A DNA stretch of 64,000 nt from Actinokineospora diospyrosa (GTDB lineage: Bacteria > Actinomycetota > Actinomycetes > Mycobacteriales > Pseudonocardiaceae), in the NCBI RefSeq assembly GCF_024171925.1, contig NZ_JAMTCO010000012.1, forward strand, positions 221,912 to 285,911, in the 5' to 3' direction. The notes below the pieces were generated by a model that saw only the letters and a list, made by a program, of their open reading frames with translations, did not search any database and was not told the DNA's origin. A program made the translations under genes and the position numbers. Shown in pieces: positions 30,131 through 40,865 of the stretch; position 1 is the first letter of the stretch, and each line of letters begins with the position of its first letter.

Positions 30131-31036
30131 TCACCTGTTCGGACCAAGCTCAAAACCCGAGGTCGGAACCCATGGCGACGCGACGGCCGCGGCCCGGCCA
30201 GCGGGATCGGCGTGTCGTAACACACAGTCAAGGGCGATGACCGCTTCCCGCCGGTGTTGCGCGGCCCGTTCCGGCTCCAGTCCAGCTAACACGATGCGGC
30301 AGGGCCAACGCAGCGGCTCGAGCCCGTGGGTGATCGCCGCACGCAGGCAGTCCTTGATCGCCGGGAGCGCCCCCCGGTGATCACCCGCCGCGGCCAGGGT
30401 CGCGCCGAGGACGAGGTTCGACTTGGCCCGCAAGCGCAGCGACGGCGACCGGGCCGCGGCCGCCGAGGCGGCCTGCGCGGGGGCCAGCGCGGCCGCTGGG
30501 CGCCCCGAGACCAACTCGACCTCCGCGGCCACCCAACCGCGTTTGATCTCGGCCCGCCAGCCCCCGTCCGCCGAGGCGGACTCGATTCCGAGCAGGGTGC
30601 GCGCCTCGTCGGGCCTGCCGAGCCCGATCGCGTCGGCGGCGAGGCCGAGCAGGACGTCGGACCGGGCGGCCGCGGCGCCGGTGCCCGGCGGCCGGTGATC
30701 GTCCCCGGCCCAGGCGGGTGATCGTTTCCCGGTGGTCAACCCCGCCTCGGTGAGGCGGCGCAAACCGAGCGCGTCGAGGTCCCTGGCGATGGCGTGGCCG
30801 CCGAGCTGCCTGCGGTGCGCGGCGAGGGTCGCCGCGGCGAGGGCGGCGAGCACCGGGTCGGCCGCGGAGATCACCGGCCACAGCCGGGCCGCGGCCGCCG
30901 CGTAGCGGCCTTGGCCACCGAGAGTGACAGCCGCCAACCAGGAGCGCTCCCAGCCAGGACCCACTCTGAGTGGGTGTGCGCCGGGTTCGGGGCCGAACGC
31001 GGCTGCCCAGAGCAGGTCACGATCGTGGTCACTCAC
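30131..31036 (-). CDS. Conserved actinobacterial protein of TPR-like helical type (Rv3415c position)
   Basis: About 301 aa, Ala/Arg/Leu-rich. It consists of repeated helical hairpins (for example YAAAAARLWPVISAADPVLAALAAATLAAHRRQLGG and AIGLGRPDEARTLLG) that look like degenerate tetratricopeptide repeats. No enzyme motif is seen. The GTG at 31036 overlaps the stop of the MerR regulator by 4 bp (GTGA), so it is coupled to it. It sits where M. tuberculosis has Rv3415c, next to whiB3. Function unknown; a partner or modulator of the upstream regulator is a guess. Confidence 0.7.
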   Translation of the reverse strand: MSDHDRDLLWAAAFGPEPGAHPLRVGPGWERSWLAAVTLGGQGRYAAAAARLWPVISAADPVLAALAAATLAAHRRQLGGHAIARDLDALGLRRLTEAGLTTGKRSPAWAGDDHRPPGTGAAAARSDVLLGLAADAIGLGRPDEARTLLGIESASADGGWRAEIKRGWVAAEVELVSGRPAAALAPAQAASAAAARSPSLRLRAKSNLVLGATLAAAGDHRGALPAIKDCLRAAITHGLEPLRWPCRIVLAGLEPERAAQHRREAVIALDCVLRHADPAGRAAAVASPWVPTSGFELGPNR

Positions 31037-32082
31037 CCGGTCGACCCCGTCTCCGACCCGTGGTCGGCGAGCAGGAGCGCCTCGATCCGGGCCACCGCGC
31101 CGGGCAGGTCGACGAGCCGCTCGGCGCGGGGCGGCAGGTCTACCTCCGCCCAGCCGGGGCCGCCCGCGAACACATGTGCCCGTTGACCGGTCCGCGGGAC
31201 CTTGGCCAGCGCGGCCTGCTGCACCGGCAGTTGAGCCCACACGACGACCGCGGCAGGCGCTGTGCGGCGGACGGCCGCGGTAAGAGCGGCCTCTGGCACG
31301 GCAGCGCCGAGCATGATGGTGCCGATCTCACGGCGGGCGAGTGCGGCTCGCAGCACATAGAGCGGGAGCGAGTGCGTCTCCTGCGGCGCGCAGCACAGCA
31401 TCACCGGCCGGGGGTTGCGCGGAACCGGGACCAGTGGCGTCTGCCGGATCATCGCGGCCAACACGCACTCGTTGACCAGGTGCTCGACCTCCACGCAGTC
31501 CCCTGAGGCGGTCCAGCGCCCGGCTACCGCGTTGAGGACCGGCCGCACCACCTCGTCCCACGCCGTGACCACGCCGCTGGCGTCGATCGCCTCCGTGATG
31601 ATCCGCTGCACCGACCGATCATCCATAGCCATCGCCGCCCGACCCAACCCGCGCGCGGCGGAGGCCTCCCCGCGTAGCGACAGGCGACGCCCACCGTGCG
31701 GGGTTGTCCTACCGAAGCTGGTGGCCTCCCCAGGGGTCGCCCGCAGGGCGTACTCGGCCGCTTGAGCGGGCGCGGCGCCTTCGAGCAGGGCGCGGCGCAT
31801 GAGTTCGAGCCGGGCGACGTCGGCCGGGCCGTAGCGCCGGTGCGCCCCGGTCGCGTGCCCGGTCGGCCCGAGGCCGTAGCGCCGGTCCCAGGTGCGCAGG
31901 GTCGACGGCGCGATGCCGAGCCTGCTGGCCACCGCGGCGACCGGGAGCGTCGGCTCGGCCGCTTTCGTTACACGTCCTTCGCCGCGCGGACGGCGGCGGA
32001 GCGGAAGTTGACCACGCTCGGTGGAAGCCTCCGCGTGGTCGGACGGGATGTCAGCCACCACTGGACCATCGTCGGGTGACAC
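31033..32082 (-). CDS. MerR-family regulator with B12-binding-like C-terminal domain
   Basis: About 349 aa. The HTH region (VAAVASRLGIAPSTLRTWDRRYGLGP, about residues 48-72; SRLGIAPSTLRTWDRRY is the landmark) is a MerR DNA-binding module of the CarH/LitR subtype. The rest follows the cobalamin-domain layout: a helical cap and then a Rossmann-like part with CCAPQETHSLPLYVLR. In CarH the loop is E/D-x-H-x-x-G; here the His is kept but Gly is Pro, so cobalamin binding is doubtful. The start is uncertain: GTG 32082 gives a basic leader with no clear ribosome site. Confidence 0.78.
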   Translation of the reverse strand: MSPDDGPVVADIPSDHAEASTERGQLPLRRRPRGEGRVTKAAEPTLPVAAVASRLGIAPSTLRTWDRRYGLGPTGHATGAHRRYGPADVARLELMRRALLEGAAPAQAAEYALRATPGEATSFGRTTPHGGRRLSLRGEASAARGLGRAAMAMDDRSVQRIITEAIDASGVVTAWDEVVRPVLNAVAGRWTASGDCVEVEHLVNECVLAAMIRQTPLVPVPRNPRPVMLCCAPQETHSLPLYVLRAALARREIGTIMLGAAVPEAALTAAVRRTAPAAVVVWAQLPVQQAALAKVPRTGQRAHVFAGGPGWAEVDLPPRAERLVDLPGAVARIEALLLADHGSETGSTG

Positions 32083-32263
32083 GAGAGGTCCGGCAACCGG
32101 ATGCGTTGACCACGCTGCGTCGAGCGGGTGAATCCGATCGGCTGAATCGCGTATCCGATGAGTCGATCACCCTTGAACAAGGGTTGGCGCGCTTCTAGCG
32201 TGTAAGCCGCTGCACCGAATGGAGTATTGACTCCGCAAGTCCACTCGTCAGGAGGCGGCCACC

Positions 32264-32563
32264 ATGGCGGACACTCGCAGGCTCCCCGGTCCGAACGCCG
32301 ACGTGTGGGACTGGCAGCTCGACGGTTCCTGCCGGGGGATGGACAGCGCGTTCTTCTTCCACCCCGACGGCGAGCGCGGTCCGGCGCGGGCGCGGCGGGA
32401 GGCCAAGGCGAAGGCGATCTGCCAGGCGTGCCCCGTGCTGTCGCTGTGCCGCAGCCACGCGCTCGCGGTGCACGAGCCGTACGGGATCTGGGGCGGGCTC
32501 TCGGAGTCCGAGCGCGAGGCGATCATCAAGACCGAGAAGCGCACGCTGGCCGTGGCCAAGTAG
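32264..32563 (+). CDS. whiB3: WhiB-family iron-sulfur transcription factor (WhiB3/WhiD type)
   Basis: 99 aa. Four conserved Cys ligate a [4Fe-4S] cluster: C23 in GSCRGMDS, then C-x2-C-x5-C in ICQACPVLSLC (about 53, 56, 62). The GIWGG turn and a basic tail follow. The N-terminus LPGPNADVWDWQL and the FFHPDGERG stretch match M. tuberculosis WhiB3 (Rv3416) and Streptomyces WhiD. WhiB3 senses redox state and partners the principal sigma factor; WhiD is needed for spore maturation. AGGAGG lies 8 bases before ATG 32264. A strong terminator follows. Confidence 0.93.
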   Translation: MADTRRLPGPNADVWDWQLDGSCRGMDSAFFFHPDGERGPARARREAKAKAICQACPVLSLCRSHALAVHEPYGIWGGLSESEREAIIKTEKRTLAVAK

Positions 32564-32580
32564 CGCGGCGCACGGACGAA

Positions 32581-32612
32581 CCAGGGCCCGGTCGGGATCG
32601 ACCGGGCCCTGG
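32581..32612. terminator. Terminator between whiB3 and groEL1 (convergent)
   Basis: Perfect 14-bp arms CCAGGGCCCGGTCG / CGACCGGGCCCTGG with a 4-nt loop, 18 bp past the whiB3 stop. No T tract follows the right arm. Confidence 0.8.
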
Positions 32613-32671
32613 CTGTTCGGTACCGCTGGTGGTTCGACGCCGCTGGCGCGGCGGGCGTTCACCCGATCAGG

Positions 32672-34297
<1,626 letters not shown>

Positions 34298-34384
34298 CTA
34301 CCTCTCGTTGGTGGCAGCTCTAGAGACGCCGAGCGCCCCGGGTGCCCCGAACGGGGCCGCCGGGGCGCTTGGTCAGCCGGGTTG

Positions 34385-34678
34385 TCAGTTGATGACAGCC
34401 AGCACGTCGCGGGCGGAGAGGATCAAGTACTCCTCGCCATTGTACTTGACCTCGGTGCCGCCGTACTTGGAGTAGATGACGACGTCGCCGACGGCCACGT
34501 CCACCGGGACGCGGTTGCCCTTGTCGTCGATCCGGCCCGGGCCAACGGCCAGGACCTTGCCCTCCTGGGGCTTCTCCTTGGCGGTGTCCGGGATGACCAG
34601 GCCGGAGGCGGTCGTCGCCTCGGCCTCGCTCGCCTGGACGACGATCTTGTCCTCGAGCGGCTTGATGTTCACGCTCAC
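34385..34678 (-). CDS. groES: Co-chaperonin GroES (10 kDa)
   Basis: 97 aa. The N-terminus [13 protein letters not shown] and mobile loop region [22 protein letters not shown] are intact, as are the roof-loop [11 protein letters not shown] and the C-terminal [12 protein letters not shown]. The frame opens well upstream, but GTG 34678 is marked by GGAGG 8 bases upstream and gives the family's normal length. First gene of groES-groEL1; its promoter carries a CIRCE operator. Confidence 0.97.
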   Translation of the reverse strand: MSVNIKPLEDKIVVQASEAEATTASGLVIPDTAKEKPQEGKVLAVGPGRIDDKGNRVPVDVAVGDVVIYSKYGGTEVKYNGEEYLILSARDVLAVIN

Positions 34679-34804
34679 CGCTGTGACCTCCACGGGTCGT
34701 CGAAAGCGTTGGCAGGTACAAGAGCGCGACTCCCTGGGAGCCACGCCCACGGCTCCTGCCACCCCGCCGTCGCGGGGGTCGGGGCGGTACTTGGCGCCGT
34801 GCAA

Positions 34805-34839
34805 CTAGCACTCTACCCACGCGACTGCTAAGCCTGCAA
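34805..34839 (-). promoter_or_regulatory. groES promoter with CIRCE (HrcA) operator
   Basis: Plus-strand 34805-34831 reads CTAGCACTC-N9-GACTGCTAA, two mismatches from the CIRCE consensus TTAGCACTC-N9-GAGTGCTAA. On the minus strand, TTGCAG (34834-34839) and TAGAGT (34810-34815) form a -35/-10 pair with an 18-bp spacer, so the operator covers the spacer and -10. HrcA repression of groESL is therefore expected, with release on heat shock. Confidence 0.88.
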
Positions 34840-34901
34840 CGACCCCCACGTGTGACATGGGAGCGTGGCCTGACCAGGCCCGATCGTGATATGGCTCAGG
34901 G

Positions 34902-35408
34902 GTGATCAGAGCGGCCACCGCGGCGGACTTCGAACGGCTCCAGGAGATCGAGGTCCTGGCTGGCGCCGCCTTCCGCGACATCGGCATGCCCGAGATCGCC
35001 GACGACGACCCACCGACGATCGAGGAGTTGGCGGAATCCGTCGCAGGCGGGCTCGCTTGGGTCGCGGAGTACCAGGGGCGGGTTGTCGGCTACCTGCAGG
35101 CAGAGGTTGTCGGTGGCTGCGCCCATGTAGCCCAGGTGAGCATCGACCCGATTGTCAGGGGGCGTGGCCTGGGCCGCGCTTTGGTCGACCACCTCGAAGG
35201 CTGGGCCATAGACCACAACCTAGAAGCGTTGACCCTAACGACGTTCCGGGACGTACCTTGGAACGCGCCCTACTACGAGCGAATCGGCTTCCGACAGGTA
35301 GAGCCAACCCCCGCCCTCCAGGCCGTTGTCGACCGAGAAGCCGAACTGGGCCTGAATCCCGCCACAAGAGTCTGCATGCGACGGGAGGTAGTGGTCCCTC
35401 CTCGTTGA
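34902..35408 (+). CDS. GNAT-family N-acetyltransferase
   Basis: 168 aa. Visible are an N-terminal AATAADFERLQEIE strand-helix, the acetyl-CoA loop VSIDPIVRGRGLGRALVDHL (about residues 77-96), and the C-terminal NAPYYERIGFRQVEP, in which Tyr and the GF turn are the usual catalytic-side features of this family. GTG 34902 follows CAGGG. It is divergent from groES and convergent with the patatin gene (10-bp gap). The substrate is unknown. Confidence 0.85.
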   Translation: MIRAATAADFERLQEIEVLAGAAFRDIGMPEIADDDPPTIEELAESVAGGLAWVAEYQGRVVGYLQAEVVGGCAHVAQVSIDPIVRGRGLGRALVDHLEGWAIDHNLEALTLTTFRDVPWNAPYYERIGFRQVEPTPALQAVVDREAELGLNPATRVCMRREVVVPPR

Positions 35409-35418
35409 AGCTGGCCTG

Positions 35419-36309
35419 TCAGGCGGCTAGGGCGGCTAGGGCTGCTTCTCGGCCGAGTCTTACGGCGCGGCGGAGTAGGAGGGTGTCGCGGGTGAGGCGG
35501 GGGACTTCGGGGGCTGTGGAGGGTGGGCGGATCTGCAGAATCGACGGGTGGGTGGCTAGGTCGTTGTCGTCGGCGAGTTGGCGGGTGTGGCGGGATTGCC
35601 AGCTTGTGAGGGCACCTGGGGCGACCCGGCGGAGGTAGCGGGAGACGACGGCGGTTTCGACTCGGGATGGCGGTAGTGCGGCCCAGCCGTCGGGGCGGGT
35701 GCGGAGTACTAGTACGTCGGTAGCGCCATCTGCGATCGCTGTGCGGAACGGGATTGCCTCTGCCAAGCCGGCATCGATCCACTGCCTGCCCGCCAAAGTC
35801 ACCGGGCGACCTGACAACACCGGTAGACCTGTCGACGCGCGGAGAGCTAACTGCAGTGAGCGCTGATCCTTCAAGAACGGGTGTAGATCCACCGCTTCAC
35901 CGGTAGCGGCATCAGTGGCAAGTGGGTGAAAAGTGGTGGGGTTGGACAAGATTGCCGCGAAGTTCATGGGGACGGCCTCGTAGACAACCTGCACGAGGTG
36001 CTCAGTGTCGACGACGCGACGCAAGCGCCAAGGGTTGGTCACCCGTCGCATGATGGCCGGGTCGGACCAGCCGAAGGTGCCTGTTTGCGCTTGGCCGCCG
36101 AGCATCCAGGCGCCGTTGAGCGCACCGGCCGAGGCACCGTAAACGGCGTCGAAGCAGCCGGTCAGGCCTAAGTCGTCGAGACCCGCGATCATGCCGCCGG
36201 AGTAAGCGCCTCGGCTGCCACCACCTTCCACGGCGAGGGCGAGCTTGCGGCCGTCGGTACGGCTACCGGAGGACAGGCGGGAGCGCAGCAGCGAGAGAAC
36301 GGGGTGCAC
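35419..36309 (-). CDS. Patatin-like phospholipase family protein
   Basis: 296 aa. Patatin catalytic dyad: oxyanion loop EGGGSRGAYSGG (about residue 29), nucleophile elbow YGASAGALNG (GxSxG, about 58-62), and the Asp in QWIDAGLAEAIP (DAG, where many have DGG). It is predicted to hydrolyse acyl esters of membrane lipids. There is no signal peptide, so it acts in the cytosol or at the membrane. The gene stands alone. Codon use has more A/T third positions in the 3' half than the PhoD gene beside it. Confidence 0.87.
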   Translation of the reverse strand: MHPVLSLLRSRLSSGSRTDGRKLALAVEGGGSRGAYSGGMIAGLDDLGLTGCFDAVYGASAGALNGAWMLGGQAQTGTFGWSDPAIMRRVTNPWRLRRVVDTEHLVQVVYEAVPMNFAAILSNPTTFHPLATDAATGEAVDLHPFLKDQRSLQLALRASTGLPVLSGRPVTLAGRQWIDAGLAEAIPFRTAIADGATDVLVLRTRPDGWAALPPSRVETAVVSRYLRRVAPGALTSWQSRHTRQLADDNDLATHPSILQIRPPSTAPEVPRLTRDTLLLRRAVRLGREAALAALAA

Positions 36310-36452
36310 CCGGTCGACGTTAGTCCCTTCGGCAGCAAGTCAACCGGGGTATGCCAGGCGATCACCCAGGTCTCATCCGGAAGTGGGTCGCGGGAAACCG
36401 CCACGGGGCAGGGTGGCGGCCAGCTATCACCCGATCAGGGAGGCCCCACCAC

Positions 36453-37985
36453 ATGAACACTCCCAACCGCCGGTCCGTGCTGCTCGGTGGCGCTGCCGCC
36501 GCGAGCCTCGTCGCGGTCGGCGTCGGCACCCCCGCGCTCGCCACCCCCAACCGCACCCTCGCCGACCCCTTCACCCTCGGCGTCGCCTCCGGTGACCCGT
36601 CCGCCGACGGCGTCGTGCTGTGGACGCGGCTGGCCCAGGACCCGCTCGCCCTCGACGGTCTCGGCGGCATGCCGAACCGCGCACTCCCGGTGTTCTGGCA
36701 GGTCGCGACGGACGAGCGGTTCCGGCACGTGGTGCGGACCGGCGTCGAGTGGGCCCGACCGGAGTCCGCGCACAGCGTGCACGTCGAACTGGCGGGCCTG
36801 CGCCCCGGCGCCGAGTACTTCTACCGCTTCCGGGTCCAGGAGCACGTGTCCGAGACCGGTCGCACCCGCACCGCGCCCGCGCCGCACTCGCTGACCGGCG
36901 CGCTGACCATGTCCTTCGCCTCCTGCTCGCACTTCGGCGAGGGCTTCTTCACCGCCTACCGCCGCCTCGCCGAGGACCACCCCGACCTGGTGCTGCACCT
37001 GGGCGACTACCAGTACGAGTACGCGGGCAAGGCCGCCGACGTGCGCGCTGTGGTCGGGCCCGAGACCCGCACCATCGCCGACTACCGGCTGCGCCACGCC
37101 CAGTACAAGACCGACCCGGACCTCCAACTCGCGCACCAGATCGCGCCCTGGCTGGTCGTCTTCGATGATCATGAGGTCGAGAACAACTGGGCCGACGACG
37201 TGCCCGAGGCGCCGGACCCCGAGTTCCCCGCCCGCCGCGCCGCCGCGTTCCAGGCGTACTACGAAAACATGCCGCTGCGCCGCGCCGCCCGTCCACGCGG
37301 CCAGGACATGCGGCTGTTCCGCCGGGTCCGGTGGGGCGCGTTGGCGAACTTCCACATGCTCGACACCCGCCAGTACCGCAGCGACCAGGCTTGCGGCGAC
37401 GGCACCAAGGTCGACTGCGCCGACCGCCTGGACGCGGCCCGCACGATCACCGGGGCCGAGCAGGAGCGGTGGCTGCTCGACGGCCTGCGCGGGTCGCGGG
37501 CGCGCTGGGACGTGCTGGGCCAGCAGGTGTTCTTCGCCCAGCGGGACCTGACCGCGGGCGAGAAGCAGGGCTTCAGCATGGACGCCTGGGACGGCTACAA
37601 GGCCAGCCGGGACAAGGTCGCCGCGGGTCTGGCCACCGCCCGCAACGGTGTCGTGCTGACCGGCGACGTGCACCGCCACTGGGCCGGGGACGTCAAGCAG
37701 AACTTCGACAACCCCGACTCCCGCAGCGTCGCCGTCGAACTCGTCACCACCTCGATCACCTCAACCGGCGACGGCGCCGACGACACCAACGCGACCGTCC
37801 TCGCCGAGAACCCCCACCTGAAGTTCTACAAGAACCGCCGCGGCTACGTCCGCACCCGCATCACCGCCAAGGAACTCCGAGCCGACTTCCGCGTCCTATC
37901 CCACGTCCGCACCGCAGGCGCCGAAGCCACCACAGCCGCCAGCTTCGTGGTCGAAGACCGCGGCCACACACTGCACCAGGCATAA
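36453..37985 (+). CDS. phoD: Tat-exported PhoD-type alkaline phosphatase
   Basis: 510 aa. The twin-arginine signal peptide (NRRSVLLGGAAAASLV) with an AxA-type end is followed by the N-terminal Ig-like domain of PhoD enzymes (FTLGVASGDPSADGVVLWTRL, landmark ASGDPSADGVVLWTR). Metal-site segments SFASCSHFGEG, LHLGDYQYEY and VFDDHEVENNW are all present, as is the late VLTGDVHRHW. These are Ca/Fe-dependent phosphodiesterases and phosphomonoesterases releasing phosphate outside the cell. AGGGAGG sits 9 bases before ATG 36453. Upstream frame extension has no homology. Confidence 0.94.
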   Translation: MNTPNRRSVLLGGAAAASLVAVGVGTPALATPNRTLADPFTLGVASGDPSADGVVLWTRLAQDPLALDGLGGMPNRALPVFWQVATDERFRHVVRTGVEWARPESAHSVHVELAGLRPGAEYFYRFRVQEHVSETGRTRTAPAPHSLTGALTMSFASCSHFGEGFFTAYRRLAEDHPDLVLHLGDYQYEYAGKAADVRAVVGPETRTIADYRLRHAQYKTDPDLQLAHQIAPWLVVFDDHEVENNWADDVPEAPDPEFPARRAAAFQAYYENMPLRRAARPRGQDMRLFRRVRWGALANFHMLDTRQYRSDQACGDGTKVDCADRLDAARTITGAEQERWLLDGLRGSRARWDVLGQQVFFAQRDLTAGEKQGFSMDAWDGYKASRDKVAAGLATARNGVVLTGDVHRHWAGDVKQNFDNPDSRSVAVELVTTSITSTGDGADDTNATVLAENPHLKFYKNRRGYVRTRITAKELRADFRVLSHVRTAGAEATTAASFVVEDRGHTLHQA

Positions 37986-37991
37986 GGGCGA

Positions 37992-38028
37992 GAGTGGGGC
38001 TCCAAGAGCGACTCTGAGAGCCCCACTC
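37992..38028. terminator. Terminator after phoD
   Basis: GAGTGGGGCTC / GAGCCCCACTC, perfect 11-bp arms with a 15-nt loop, 7 bp beyond the phoD stop and before the convergent gene stop at 38047. Confidence 0.78.
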
Positions 38029-38046
38029 CGCAGTCCTTCAGTGCGC

Positions 38047-38634
38047 CTATACCTTCTTCGCGATGTCGATCAGGGCCTTCACACCGTCATGAATGCCGTA
38101 GACAGCGACATAGGCGGCGCCGCGTTGTACATCGAAGTCGAGTTGAGTTTCGTCGATGTAGCCCTTGCCACGACTGTCCTTGTACTCGACCTTCACCGCG
38201 AAACTCATAGGCAGCTGGCTCTTAGTGCGATCGACCGCACTGTCGAAGAACATGCGAAACTCTCGCCCCGGAGCGAACATGGGCGTCTTTTCCGCCAGAA
38301 TGCGAGCATCCTTGAGCTTGAACTCGCCAATCTCGTCAGTCCGCTCGGGGGCGGGGTCGAAGGTGATGCGCAAGTCATAGGCAGGTGACTTGCCGATATT
38401 GGTCACTACAAGATCCAGCAGCTTCCGAGAAGTGAGACCAGGAACGATGTCGACGACGATGTAAGGTCGCGCTTGTTCCTCTCGTAGCTTGCGCGCGGCC
38501 GCCAGTTGCCGCCAACCAACGGCGATCGCCACGGCGAGCGCGCCGCCGGTGATCAATGTTGAGCCCGCCTGCCATGTGAGAGCAGTGAATCCGAAGAGCT
38601 CTGGATACATCGGGTTCTGCACTACGCACCTCAT
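38047..38634 (-). CDS. Membrane-anchored protein of unknown function
   Basis: 195 aa. One N-terminal transmembrane helix (about 22-42, STLITGGALAVAIAVGW) is followed by a basic, Gln/Lys-rich stretch and a beta-rich soluble domain (PYIVVDIVPG, VTNIGKSPAYDLRITFDP) reminiscent of an immunoglobulin-like fold. Lower GC and mixed codon use compared with tsaD suggest accessory DNA. Similar one-helix proteins with an IGKSPAYD-type motif occur scattered in actinobacteria, with no function known to me. Confidence 0.65.
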   Translation of the reverse strand: MRCVVQNPMYPELFGFTALTWQAGSTLITGGALAVAIAVGWRQLAAARKLREEQARPYIVVDIVPGLTSRKLLDLVVTNIGKSPAYDLRITFDPAPERTDEIGEFKLKDARILAEKTPMFAPGREFRMFFDSAVDRTKSQLPMSFAVKVEYKDSRGKGYIDETQLDFDVQRGAAYVAVYGIHDGVKALIDIAKKV

Positions 38635-38678
38635 GAAGTTCAGTTGGGGCGCGCCAGGCCCATCTCTGTTGCCGAGTG

Positions 38679-39722
38679 TCAGACCGAGATGGTGGAGACC
38701 GGGAGGGCGGGGTCGGTGGTGAGGTCTAGGGATGAGGGTTTGACCCCGGCGGCGACTAGGTGGGCGCCTAGGGCGGCGATCATGGCGCCGTTGTCGGTGC
38801 AGAGGCGGGGGCGGGGGACGCGCAGGGTGATGCCTGCGGCGGCGCAGCGTTCGGCGGCTAGTTGCTTGAGGCGGGAGTTAGCGGCCACGCCGCCGGAGAT
38901 GACCAGGGTGCTCATGCCTAGGTCGGTTGCTGCGCGGACTGCTTTAGCGGTCAGCACGTCTGCCACGGCCTCTTGGAAGGACGCTGCGACGTCGTCTACA
39001 GGGACTTCTTCGCCGTCGCGTTCGCGGGCTTCTACCCAGCGGGCGACGGATGTCTTAAGGCCAGAGAAGGAGAAGTCGTACTTGGCATCCCGGGGGCCGG
39101 TAAGGCCGCGCGGGAACGGGATAGCCGCGGGGTTGCCGCGCTGGGCGGCCTTGTCGATAGGCGGGCCACCCGGGTAGGGCAAGCCGATGACCCTGGCCAC
39201 CTTGTCGTAAGCCTCACCGGCAGCGTCATCGATGGTGGAGCCGATTTCGGTGATCTCGCCCGCCAGGTTGTCTACGCGCAAGAGCTGGCTGTGCCCACCA
39301 GACACCAACAGCGCCAGGGTCGGTGAAGGCAGCGCGCCGTGCTCCAGCGTGTCCGCGGCGACGTGTCCGGCCAGGTGGTTGACCCCGTAGAGCGGGACCC
39401 CCAGCGACAGCGCATAGGCCTTCGCCGCTGACACACCGACCAGCAGGGCGCCCGCCAGGCCGGGCCCGCAGGTCACCGCGACCGCGTCCACATCGGACAG
39501 GCGCAGGCCTGCCACCTCGAACGCGCGGCGCATGGTCGGGACCATGGCCTCCAGGTGCGCCCGGCTGGCCACCTCCGGCACGACCCCGCCGAACCTGGCG
39601 TGCTGCTCGACGCTGGAGGCGACCTCGTCGGCCAGCAGTTCCACCGCCCCGTCGGGGCCGAGGCGGACGAGGCCGACCCCGGTCTCGTCGCAGGAGCTCT
39701 CGATGCCCAGGATGATCGTCAC
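38679..39722 (-). CDS. tsaD: tRNA N6-threonylcarbamoyladenosine transferase TsaD
   Basis: 347 aa, ASKHA-fold enzyme that transfers threonylcarbamoyl to A37 of ANN-decoding tRNAs. The N-terminal [13 protein letters not shown] phosphate loop, the metal-binding HLAGH (H-x3-H), the SGGHSQLL strand and the late [12 protein letters not shown] / [12 protein letters not shown] motifs are all intact. GTG 39722 overlaps the rimI stop (GTGA). Together with tsaB and tsaE in this window, three of the four t6A genes are present. The operon runs tsaB-rimI-tsaD. Confidence 0.97.
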   Translation of the reverse strand: MTIILGIESSCDETGVGLVRLGPDGAVELLADEVASSVEQHARFGGVVPEVASRAHLEAMVPTMRRAFEVAGLRLSDVDAVAVTCGPGLAGALLVGVSAAKAYALSLGVPLYGVNHLAGHVAADTLEHGALPSPTLALLVSGGHSQLLRVDNLAGEITEIGSTIDDAAGEAYDKVARVIGLPYPGGPPIDKAAQRGNPAAIPFPRGLTGPRDAKYDFSFSGLKTSVARWVEARERDGEEVPVDDVAASFQEAVADVLTAKAVRAATDLGMSTLVISGGVAANSRLKQLAAERCAAAGITLRVPRPRLCTDNGAMIAALGAHLVAAGVKPSSLDLTTDPALPVSTISV

Positions 39723-40195
39723 GTGGACTCCTGCACTCGCGCGGGCCGGACCATGGTGAACGCGTCGGCGCCGGAGGGTTGGTAGTAGCGGCGGCGTAGG
39801 CCGATGGTGGCGAAGCCGTGCGCCTCGTAGAGGGCGATCGCGGCGGCGTTGTCGGTGCGGACCTCGAGGAACACCTGCGCGCGCTCGTCGTCGGCCCGCT
39901 CCAGCAGCGCGCGCAGCAGCGCCTTGCCGACGCCGCGGCCCTGCCAGACCGGGTCGACGCCGATGTTGTGCACGCTGGCCTCCATGTCGCCCGGCGCACC
40001 GGCTAGGGACAGACCCGCGTAGCCGATCAGCAGCTCACCGGTGTGCGCGCCGACGTAGAAGTGCCCCCAGTCCAGCTCGGAGGCGAAGGCCGACTCGCTC
40101 CACGGGTCGTCGGCGGGGAACAGGGCGCGCTCCAGCTCGGCGCAGCGGCGCAGGTCGACGCGGCGCAGCGGCTCGATCCGCAACGACTCGCTCAC
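39719..40195 (-). CDS. rimI: Ribosomal-protein S18-alanine N-acetyltransferase RimI
   Basis: 158-aa GNAT enzyme. It has the acceptor-side region [17 protein letters not shown], the CoA loop [20 protein letters not shown] (Q/R-x2-G-x-G/A), and the C-terminal [23 protein letters not shown] (landmark LYEAHGF, RRRYY), all standard for RimI. It acetylates the N-terminal Ala of S18 in E. coli; mycobacterial RimI also acts on other proteins. Overlaps tsaB and tsaD by 4 bp on each side. Confidence 0.93.
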   Translation of the reverse strand: MSESLRIEPLRRVDLRRCAELERALFPADDPWSESAFASELDWGHFYVGAHTGELLIGYAGLSLAGAPGDMEASVHNIGVDPVWQGRGVGKALLRALLERADDERAQVFLEVRTDNAAAIALYEAHGFATIGLRRRYYQPSGADAFTMVRPARVQEST

Positions 40196-40830
40196 CCCGG
40201 GCTCACCCGTTTGCGCGCGCCCGGCTCGACGGCGTCGGGCCTGCGCAGGTAGAGCGGCGTCAGCGGGCCGGGCTCGCCGGTGAGGTCGGCGGCCAGGACG
40301 AGGCCGAGCGGGCTGGGGTACTCCGGCCCGGTGACCGGCTGGCCCAGGTCGTGGATCCGCGCGCCCACGATCCGGGTGACCCCCGCGAGGGGGATGTCCG
40401 CGGGCCGGTTCACGGCGGGTTCGTCGAGGCGGGTGCCGTCGGCGGCGTACCGCGCCCAGTAGAGCTCCTTGCGCCGGGCGTCGGTGACCACCAGCAGCGG
40501 CTCACCGGGCACCTCGGCGGCGATCGCGTCGAGCGTGCACACCGGGAACACCGGGCGGTCCAGCGCGTGCCCGAGGGCGGCCGCGGTGACCATGCCCGCC
40601 CGCAGGCCGGTGAACGGACCGGGCCCGACCCCGCAGACCAGGGCGTCGAGGTCGGCCAGGGTGTGCCCGGCCTCGGCGACGGCGTCGCGCAGGTGCGGGG
40701 TGAGCAGTTCGCCGTGCGCGCGGGCGTCGACGGTGACCCGCTGCGCGAGCAGCCTGGGGGTACCGCCGGTGAGTTCGACGACTCCGGCGGTGACCGCGGG
40801 GGTGGCGGTGTCGACCGCGAGGACAAGCAC
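40192..40830 (-). CDS. tsaB: tRNA threonylcarbamoyladenosine biosynthesis protein TsaB
   Basis: About 212 aa. ASKHA-fold partner of TsaD; N-terminal LVLAVDTATPAVTAGVV and the characteristic VCGVGPGPFTGLRAGM segment (about residues 67-82) are present. It scaffolds TsaD and TsaE in the t6A complex and has no catalysis of its own. A TTG at 40839 also opens the frame; GTG 40830 is a better start by homology. The stop overlaps rimI. Confidence 0.92.
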   Translation of the reverse strand: MLVLAVDTATPAVTAGVVELTGGTPRLLAQRVTVDARAHGELLTPHLRDAVAEAGHTLADLDALVCGVGPGPFTGLRAGMVTAAALGHALDRPVFPVCTLDAIAAEVPGEPLLVVTDARRKELYWARYAADGTRLDEPAVNRPADIPLAGVTRIVGARIHDLGQPVTGPEYPSPLGLVLAADLTGEPGPLTPLYLRRPDAVEPGARKRVSPG

Positions 40831-40865
40831 GGTGGTCAAGGGTACGAGGGGGCTCCCGTCCCCTC

